Shown here: piece by piece, positions 1-3,607 of the stretch
Position numbering within the stretch: the stretch's first letter is position 1
How the letters are laid out: the number at the start of each line of letters is the position of its first letter
DNA from: Gallionella sp.
Lineage (GTDB): Bacteria; Pseudomonadota; Gammaproteobacteria; Burkholderiales; Gallionellaceae
Reading direction: 5' to 3'
DNA: 6,505 nt
NCBI GenBank assembly: GCA_030690245.1
Contig: JAUYGW010000098.1
Coordinates: forward strand, 1 to 6,505
Made by a program: the position numbers and the translations under genes
The notes under the pieces: model-generated
What the model was told of the DNA's origin: nothing
Seen by the model: the letters and a program-made list of their open reading frames with translations, nothing else
Database searches by the model: none

Positions 1-1
1 T

Positions 2-178
2 GCGCTGGCGCACAAGCTCAAGTCCTCGGCCCGCTCGGTGGGCGCGCTGGCGCTGGGCGAGTTGTGCGCCGGGATGGAGCAGGCGGGCAAGGCTGGCGAT
101 ACAGAAACCCTGGCGGCGCTGTTGCCCAAGTTCGAGCAGGAGCTGCTGAGCGTTGAAGGTTTTATCGCGGGGTATTGA
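2..178 (+). CDS. HPt-domain protein, C-terminal fragment (probable hybrid sensor kinase)
   Basis: Only the last 58 codons are in the window; the gene begins upstream and ends at TGA 176-178. The fragment contains HKLKSSARSVGALALGELC, which matches the phosphotransfer motif of HPt domains (HxLKGSSxxxGA). The phospho-accepting His is at bases 11-13. It is followed by the usual amphipathic helix with E/M/A residues and a last helix (LAALLPKFEQELLSVEGFIAGY). HPt domains relay phosphate from a hybrid kinase receiver to a final response regulator. Because the domain lies at the extreme C-terminus, the full protein is probably a large hybrid histidine kinase (inference), but a stand-alone HPt protein cannot be excluded. 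The REC-EAL regulator encoded 330 bp downstream on the same strand is an obvious candidate partner. Confidence 0.8.
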   Translation, partial: ALAHKLKSSARSVGALALGELCAGMEQAGKAGDTETLAALLPKFEQELLSVEGFIAGY

Positions 179-238
179 AATCGGCAGGCATAGCCCGGCT
201 TGCGTTTGCTTCCGGCTCATCCCGCTTTAACGTGAAAC

Positions 239-299
239 TCGCGCAGCGATTCGTTTGCCTTGCTGCGCACCCCTCGCTTCGCTCTCCCCGCTTGCGGGA
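239..299 (-). repeat. Palindromic repeat element, intergenic copy
   Basis: Read on the minus strand, this stretch has a TCCCGCAAGCGGG hairpin (299 to 287), a 25-nt spacer, then a 23-nt block (261 to 239) containing CAAACGAATCGCTGCGCGA. Both blocks recur in the same order and orientation inside uvrD at 4335-4347 and 4351-4374. The second block matches there with one substitution and one 1-nt gap. Positions 241-247 and 262-268 (GCGCAGC/GCTGCGC) form a further 7-bp hairpin, a typical REP/MITE-like feature. The family is not named here; CCCGCAAGCGGG-centred repeats are widespread in proteobacterial genomes. Confidence 0.7.
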
Positions 300-377
300 T
301 AACCAGCGACTTGGCTGCGGTCTTTGGCAGCTTAGTCGAATGGCTAGTTGTTTCATCCAGAGGATTGAGGTGAGGGA

Positions 378-428
378 AACGGGCATGGCGAGTTTCATTA
401 TCAGGGGTGGCCGCTTGCCATGCCCGTT
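378..428. repeat. Long inverted repeat / stable hairpin
   Basis: Positions 378-392 (AACGGGCATGGCGAG) pair with 414-428 (CTTGCCATGCCCGTT). This gives a 15-bp stem with a single G-U wobble and a 21-nt loop. No T-tract follows on the plus strand, so it is not a canonical intrinsic terminator in that direction. It lies upstream of the proposed promoter of the REC-EAL gene and so would not be part of that mRNA if the promoter call is right. It could be read-through leader structure, a protein-binding dyad, or the terminus of a decayed repeat element. Confidence 0.6.
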
Positions 429-461
429 AGGGGCAGGGTAACAACGGCGGCAACGGATTGA

Positions 462-470
462 TGATATATT
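462..470 (+). promoter_or_regulatory. Candidate extended -10 promoter for the REC-EAL gene
   Basis: TGATATATT fits an extended -10 (TGn followed by TATATT, 5 of 6 matches to TATAAT). I find no good -35 at 16-18 bp, which is tolerated in extended -10 promoters. The predicted start near 477 would leave a leader of about 31 nt carrying the GGGAGG ribosome binding site. Confidence 0.4.
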
Positions 471-493
471 TCGCGCATGTACGAACGAATCAC

Positions 494-499
494 GGGAGG
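494..499 (+). promoter_or_regulatory. Ribosome binding site that selects the ATG at 508
   Basis: GGGAGG lies only 2 nt from the ATG at 502 but 8 nt from the in-frame ATG at 508. Normal spacing therefore favours 508 (protein starting MTNNSTTKILVLDDDP) over 502 (MVMTNN...). Confidence 0.7.
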
Positions 500-507
500 C
501 TATGGTT

Positions 508-1731
508 ATGACTAATAATTCCACAACCAAAATTCTGGTGCTCGACGACGATCCCTTCACGCTCAAGCTGCTCGCGCGCATGCTGGAGAATTCCGGATAC
601 GCCGCAGTTTCCACCTGCGACAACGGACTTGCAGCGCTGGCGTTGGTCGACAGGCCGGGTGCATGCCCGGATCTGATCCTGCTGGATCTGAACATGCCGG
701 AAATGGACGGGCTGGAGTTCGTGCGCCACCTGGTCGAGCACCGCTACACCGGCAGCCTCATCCTGTTCAGCGGTGAAGATGAGCAGATGCTGCTGGCCGC
801 CGAGAAGCTGGTGCGGGCGCATAAAATACCGGTGCTGGGCCACTTGAGCAAGCCGGTCAAGCCGGAAGGTCTGGCGGCGTTGATCGAGCAGTGGGTCCCG
901 CCGAATCAAGGCCACGCCCCTGCGGCAAATTTGATTCGCAGCGCGGAAGATTTGCGTGCTGGCATCGCCAATGGCGAACTGGTCAATTATTACCAGCCCA
1001 AGGTATCGCTCGCCACCGGCCGGGTGGTGGGTGTGGAAACCCTGGTGCGCTGGAACCATCCCCGGGATGGCATGGTTTTGCCCGCCAAGTTCATCGGCGT
1101 GGCGGAGTCGCACGGCCTGAGCAAAGACCTGACACGCATGGTGCTGACCGGCGCGCTGGCTCAATTGAAGGTCTGGCAGCAAGAGGGACTGTCGTTGCAG
1201 TTGTCCGTTAACGTGTCGAGAGACAGCCTGGCATCGCTGGATTTTGCGGGTTTCGTTGCCGGGCTCGTGACCGAAGCAGGCGTGCCGCCGCAGGAGGTCG
1301 TGCTGGAAGTGTCGGAAAGCTGGATACCGATGAACGAACTGCGCGCGCCACTTGAGACAATAACCCGGCTGCGCCTGAAGCGCTTTCGGCTCTCAATCGA
1401 CGAGTTCGGCACCGGGTATTTTTCGTTGGCGCAGTTGCGCGACCTTCCTTTCGATGAGGTCAAGATCGACCGAAGCTTCGTGCACCACGCCTCAACCGAT
1501 AAAAAGGTGAGGGCGAAGTATGATGCCTGTCTGAGTATGGCGAAGCAATTGGGCATGGAAGTCGTGGCTGTGGGGGTGGAAGAGATAGGCGACTGGGATA
1601 TGCTGCGCAGCACGGGGTGCGATCTCGCCCAGGGTTATTTCATCGCCAGGCCGATGCCCGCCGCCGACCTGCCCGGCTGGATACAGTCATGGAAAGTGCG
1701 GATGCGGAATGAATTTGCGGCTATTCAGTAA
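508..1731 (+). CDS. REC-EAL response regulator with degenerate EAL domain (RocR-like)
   Basis: This is a 407-residue two-domain protein. Residues about 7-125 form a receiver domain with the acidic pair D13/D14, phospho-acceptor D60 (LLDLNMPEMDG), S88 and K115, so phosphorylation should work. Residues about 150-400 form an EAL domain, the c-di-GMP phosphodiesterase fold. Compared with RocR of Pseudomonas (E175, N233, E265, D295, D296, K316, E352, Q372, numbering from memory), the equivalents are E177 (ETLVRW), N235, E267, D298, E299, K319, V355 and Q375. The second metal Asp of DDFGTG is Glu (IDEFGTGYFS), and the general base Glu of AEGVE is Val (AVGVEE, GTG at 1570-1572). Loss of the base predicts weak or no hydrolysis. 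It may act as a c-di-GMP sensor or a phosphorylation-controlled protein partner. The start at 508 is chosen from ribosome binding site spacing; 502 is the alternative. The downstream gene is close enough for co-transcription. Confidence 0.9.
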   Translation: MTNNSTTKILVLDDDPFTLKLLARMLENSGYAAVSTCDNGLAALALVDRPGACPDLILLDLNMPEMDGLEFVRHLVEHRYTGSLILFSGEDEQMLLAAEKLVRAHKIPVLGHLSKPVKPEGLAALIEQWVPPNQGHAPAANLIRSAEDLRAGIANGELVNYYQPKVSLATGRVVGVETLVRWNHPRDGMVLPAKFIGVAESHGLSKDLTRMVLTGALAQLKVWQQEGLSLQLSVNVSRDSLASLDFAGFVAGLVTEAGVPPQEVVLEVSESWIPMNELRAPLETITRLRLKRFRLSIDEFGTGYFSLAQLRDLPFDEVKIDRSFVHHASTDKKVRAKYDACLSMAKQLGMEVVAVGVEEIGDWDMLRSTGCDLAQGYFIARPMPAADLPGWIQSWKVRMRNEFAAIQ

Positions 1732-1762
1732 GCCTGAAGGCCTGCGCGATGATTGGGCTATT

Positions 1763-2362
1763 GTGAAAAAACCGACATTTTTATGGTTAGCGCTGTCTGC
1801 TGCGATGTGCGTGATGCTGGGCGCCAATGTTTCCGTTGCCGCTGATCAAGCGCAGACCCGGCAGAAAACGCAGGACAAGGCGCAGAAACCGGAGCTGATT
1901 TACGGCAGCCAGTTGATGACGCGCGAGGAGCGCACCGAGTACCGGGCCAAGATGCGCAGCCTGAAAACCAAGGAGGAGCGCGAAGCCTTGCGGATGGAAC
2001 ACCATCAGAACATGCAGGAACGCGCCAAGGCTCAGGGCAAGACGCTTCCCGATATGCCTATGGCAAAGGGTGGCGGAGCATGCAGCGGAGCAGCCTGCGG
2101 CGGAGCGGCTGGCTGCGCTGGAATGCATGGCGGGATGAAACATGGCGCTGGGGGTGGAGCGGCCTGTGGAGCCGACGGATGTTGCGGCGGAATGCATGAC
2201 GGAACGGGAACTGAGGGCGGAACTGCCTGTGGCGCGGGAGGTTGCTGCGGTGGAATGCAGGGTGGAATGCAACATGGCGCGGCCCCGGAGGGCGGAGCGG
2301 CAGCACAGGCCAGTACGGAACCGCAGAGCGGGGCTGCGGCAGGTGATCACAGCCACCACTGA
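1763..2362 (+). CDS. Exported small protein with Cys/Met/His-rich repeat tail, putative metal binding
   Basis: I do not recognise a named family with certainty. From the GTG at 1763 the 199-residue product begins with a Sec signal peptide: KK, then a hydrophobic core LWLALSAAMCVMLGANV, with cleavage likely after VSVA or VSVAA. Residues 43-97 form a charged helical segment (ELIYGSQLMTREERTEYR, then EEREALRMEHHQNMQERA), a pattern I recall from small periplasmic proteins of betaproteobacteria. Residues 103-199 are Gly/Ala rich with nine Cys, several Met and His, and end in DHSHH. Three imperfect repeats of about 21 residues carry C-x5/6-C(C) followed by GGM. Such a tail would suit soft metals such as Cu(I), Ag or Zn (inference). 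The start is uncertain. An in-frame ATG at 1709 overlaps the REC-EAL gene by 23 bp and would put 18 polar residues before the signal peptide; neither start has a good Shine-Dalgarno. There is no lipobox. Confidence 0.7.
   Translation: MKKPTFLWLALSAAMCVMLGANVSVAADQAQTRQKTQDKAQKPELIYGSQLMTREERTEYRAKMRSLKTKEEREALRMEHHQNMQERAKAQGKTLPDMPMAKGGGACSGAACGGAAGCAGMHGGMKHGAGGGAACGADGCCGGMHDGTGTEGGTACGAGGCCGGMQGGMQHGAAPEGGAAAQASTEPQSGAAAGDHSHH
2087..2281 (+). repeat. Three imperfect coding repeats of the Cys-rich tail
   Basis: Repeat A is AACGGAAGCAGMHGGMKHGA (residues 110-129 from the 1763 start). Repeat B is AACGADGCCGGMHDGTGTEG (133-152). Repeat C is TACGAGGCCGGMQGGMQHGA (154-173). B and C are exactly in phase at 63 nt; A has one extra residue between its cysteines and a single Cys where B and C have CC. 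The pattern suggests internal duplication of a small metal-ligand unit. Confidence 0.7.
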
Positions 2363-2385
2363 TTCCCGTTCCAGATAGTCAAACC

Positions 2386-2414
2386 AGAGGGGGCATCAAT
2401 GCCCCCTCTTTTTT
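2386..2414 (+). terminator. Rho-independent terminator after the Cys-rich protein gene
   Basis: AGAGGGGGCA (2386-2395), loop TCAA, then TGCCCCCTCT (2400-2409) form a perfect 10-bp stem that runs directly into TTTTT. It lies 23 bp after the TGA at 2360-2362 and closes the REC-EAL/Cys-rich protein transcription unit. Confidence 0.9.
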
Positions 2415-2548
2415 GGATGCAATCAACCGCGCCGCCGCCGCGTACAACACCAGGAGCTGCGGCCGGCCCGTCGTAGGTGTCGATCTGTTGCTTCCGCGCC
2501 GTTCTTGCATGCTGGAGGCAAGTGCAGGTAGTGGTGCAGGGGGGTTTG

Positions 2549-2583
2549 TTATAAAATTGCGGCCATTCAAGAATTTTTATAAT
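2549..2583 (+). promoter_or_regulatory. AT-rich dyad with consensus -10 upstream of phosphoribulokinase
   Basis: TTATAAAATT (2549-2558) and AATTTTTATAA (2572-2582) form an inverted repeat, apart from one extra T, in otherwise GC-rich DNA. The right arm contains a perfect TATAAT (2578-2583). The left arm contains TATAAA (2550-2555), an alternative -10. The -35 choices are weak: TTGCGG at 2557-2562 has 15-bp spacing to TATAAT. TATAAT would give a leader of only about 12 nt, TATAAA about 40 nt. The dyad could be an operator, for example for a LysR-type regulator such as CbbR, but no cbbR gene is in the window. Confidence 0.4.
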
Positions 2584-2588
2584 GTCCC

Positions 2589-2593
2589 AGGAG
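2589..2593 (+). promoter_or_regulatory. Ribosome binding site that selects the ATG at 2602
   Basis: AGGAG sits 8 nt before the ATG at 2602. This fixes the prk start there, although the frame stays open for a further 63 codons upstream. Confidence 0.8.
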
Positions 2594-2601
2594 AAATCAC
2601 C

Positions 2602-3504
2602 ATGTCGCGCAAGCACCCCGTCATTGCTGTTACCGGATCTTCCGGCGCAGGCACTTCCACCGTCAAACGCGCTTTCGAAAACATTTTCCGCCGCGAGAAG
2701 ATTGCTGCCGCCATCATCGAAGGCGATAGCCTGCACAGCCTGGACCGCATGGCGTTCCGCGCCGCGGTGGCCGAAGCCGCGAAGGCGGGCGACTTTTCTT
2801 TCAGCCACTTCGGACCGGAAGCCAACCACTTCGACAAGATTGAAGAAACGTTCAAGGTCTATGGCGAAACCGGCACATCCCGCCGCCGTTACTACGTGCA
2901 CAGCGAAGATGAGGCAGTCTTGCACAACAAACACTTCGGCCTGACCGACCTGAAGCCGGGCATATTCACCCCATGGGAAGACATCGAGGCGAATTCGGAT
3001 CTGCTGTTTTACGAAGGCCTGCACGGCCTGGCAACGGATGGCGACATCGATGCGGGAAAATACGTGGATCTGGGCATCGGCGTGGTGCCGGTGGTCAACC
3101 TGGAGTGGATCCAGAAGATCCATCGCGACAAGGAAGAGCGCGGTTATTCGGCCGAGGCGACCGTGGACACCATCCTGCGCCGCATGCCGGACTACGTCAA
3201 ATACGTCACCCCGCAATTTTCACGCACCCACATCAACTTTCAGCGCGTCGCGACGGTGGACACCTCCAACCCGTTCGTCTCGCGCGACATCCCCACGCTG
3301 GACGAAAGCTTCGTGGTGATTCGCTTCAATAAACATATCCTTCAGTCCAGCTTTATTGATCTTCGTTACTACCTCAGCATGATCCACGACTCCTTCATGT
3401 CGCGCCCCAATACCCTGGTGGTGCCAGGCGGCAAGATGAGTTTTGCGATGGAGCTCATCCTGACTCCGATCCTGCATGAGATGATCGAGAAGAAGAAGCT
3501 GTAA
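2602..3504 (+). CDS. prkB: Phosphoribulokinase (class I, proteobacterial type)
   Basis: This cytosolic enzyme phosphorylates ribulose 5-phosphate with ATP to ribulose 1,5-bisphosphate, the CO2 acceptor for RuBisCO, in the Calvin-Benson cycle. The 300-residue product has the P-loop GSSGAGTST at 12-20, then EGDSLHSLDR with D42, H45 and R49. These coincide with the catalytic base and sugar-phosphate residues described for Rhodobacter PRK. A Walker B-like LLFYEGLHG follows (E138), then HRDKEERGYS with R175, D176 and R180, matching the Rhodobacter R168/D169/R173 region. Length agrees with the class I octameric enzymes, which are typically activated by NADH and inhibited by AMP (family knowledge). 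The ATG at 2602 is supported by AGGAG 8 nt upstream and by the conserved N-terminus. The gene is flanked by terminators on both sides and has no other Calvin-cycle gene in the window, so it appears monocistronic. It marks the organism as a probable autotroph. Confidence 0.96.
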   Translation: MSRKHPVIAVTGSSGAGTSTVKRAFENIFRREKIAAAIIEGDSLHSLDRMAFRAAVAEAAKAGDFSFSHFGPEANHFDKIEETFKVYGETGTSRRRYYVHSEDEAVLHNKHFGLTDLKPGIFTPWEDIEANSDLLFYEGLHGLATDGDIDAGKYVDLGIGVVPVVNLEWIQKIHRDKEERGYSAEATVDTILRRMPDYVKYVTPQFSRTHINFQRVATVDTSNPFVSRDIPTLDESFVVIRFNKHILQSSFIDLRYYLSMIHDSFMSRPNTLVVPGGKMSFAMELILTPILHEMIEKKKL

Positions 3505-3522
3505 ATCCTGGCGGCCGCAACG

Positions 3523-3560
3523 ACGGGGAATCGGGCCAACCGGTTCCCCGTTTTCGTTTG
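3523..3560 (+). terminator. Rho-independent terminator after prkB
   Basis: ACGGGGAATCGG (3523-3534) pairs with CCGGTTCCCCGT (3540-3551), a 12-bp stem with one wobble and a GCCAA loop. It is followed by the T-rich TTTCGTTTG. It starts 18 bp after the prkB stop and separates it from uvrD. Confidence 0.85.
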
Positions 3561-3585
3561 TTGATGCGACAAGGCGGCACAGCGC

Positions 3586-3601
3586 TATCCTGTGGGATAA
3601 T
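3586..3601 (+). promoter_or_regulatory. Candidate uvrD promoter -10 region
   Basis: Two overlapping -10-like hexamers occur just before uvrD: TATCCT (3586-3591), with TTGATG at 3561-3566 as a loose -35 at 19-bp spacing, and GATAAT (3596-3601). The second would start transcription at about 3608, the A of the start codon itself. No Shine-Dalgarno sequence is visible between 3590 and 3607. Confidence 0.3.
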
Positions 3602-3607
3602 TGCGCC

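Larger units (their letters stand above)
179..507. other. 329-bp intergenic region with repeat, hairpin and promoter
   Basis: I see no convincing gene here. An 88-codon open frame beginning at a TTG that overlaps the upstream stop has no recognisable domain, no ribosome binding site and a composition dictated by the repeats it crosses. The region holds, in order, a palindromic repeat element in minus orientation (239-299), a long perfect-to-wobble hairpin (378-428), an extended -10 promoter (462-470) and a Shine-Dalgarno sequence (494-499). A 9-nt inverted pair also links 233-241 (TGAAACTCG) with 389-397 (CGAGTTTCA), which may mark the edges of a decayed mobile segment. Confidence 0.6.

Noticed and set aside
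239..428. CRISPR array
   Set aside because: The repeats are palindromes present once each in this region, with no regular spacer pattern and no cas genes.
175..441. 88-codon plus-strand open frame overlapping the HPt gene stop
   Set aside because: It starts at TTG with no ribosome binding site, has no recognisable domain and runs through the repeat element and the hairpin. I treat it as non-coding.
2063..2359. Cys-rich protein as a precursor of a copper-binding RiPP (bufferin-like)
   Set aside because: No DUF692/MNIO or partner maturation gene lies nearby, and the Cys pattern is a Gly/Ala-rich repeat rather than the one I know for those precursors.
2413..2601. Upstream extension of the phosphoribulokinase frame (63 more codons)
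   Set aside because: It begins inside the T-tract of a terminator. The conserved PRK N-terminus and a good Shine-Dalgarno support the ATG at 2602.
2347..3216. 289-codon minus-strand open frame opposite prkB
   Set aside because: Antisense to a strongly conserved PRK and running through a terminator; it shows no protein family features.
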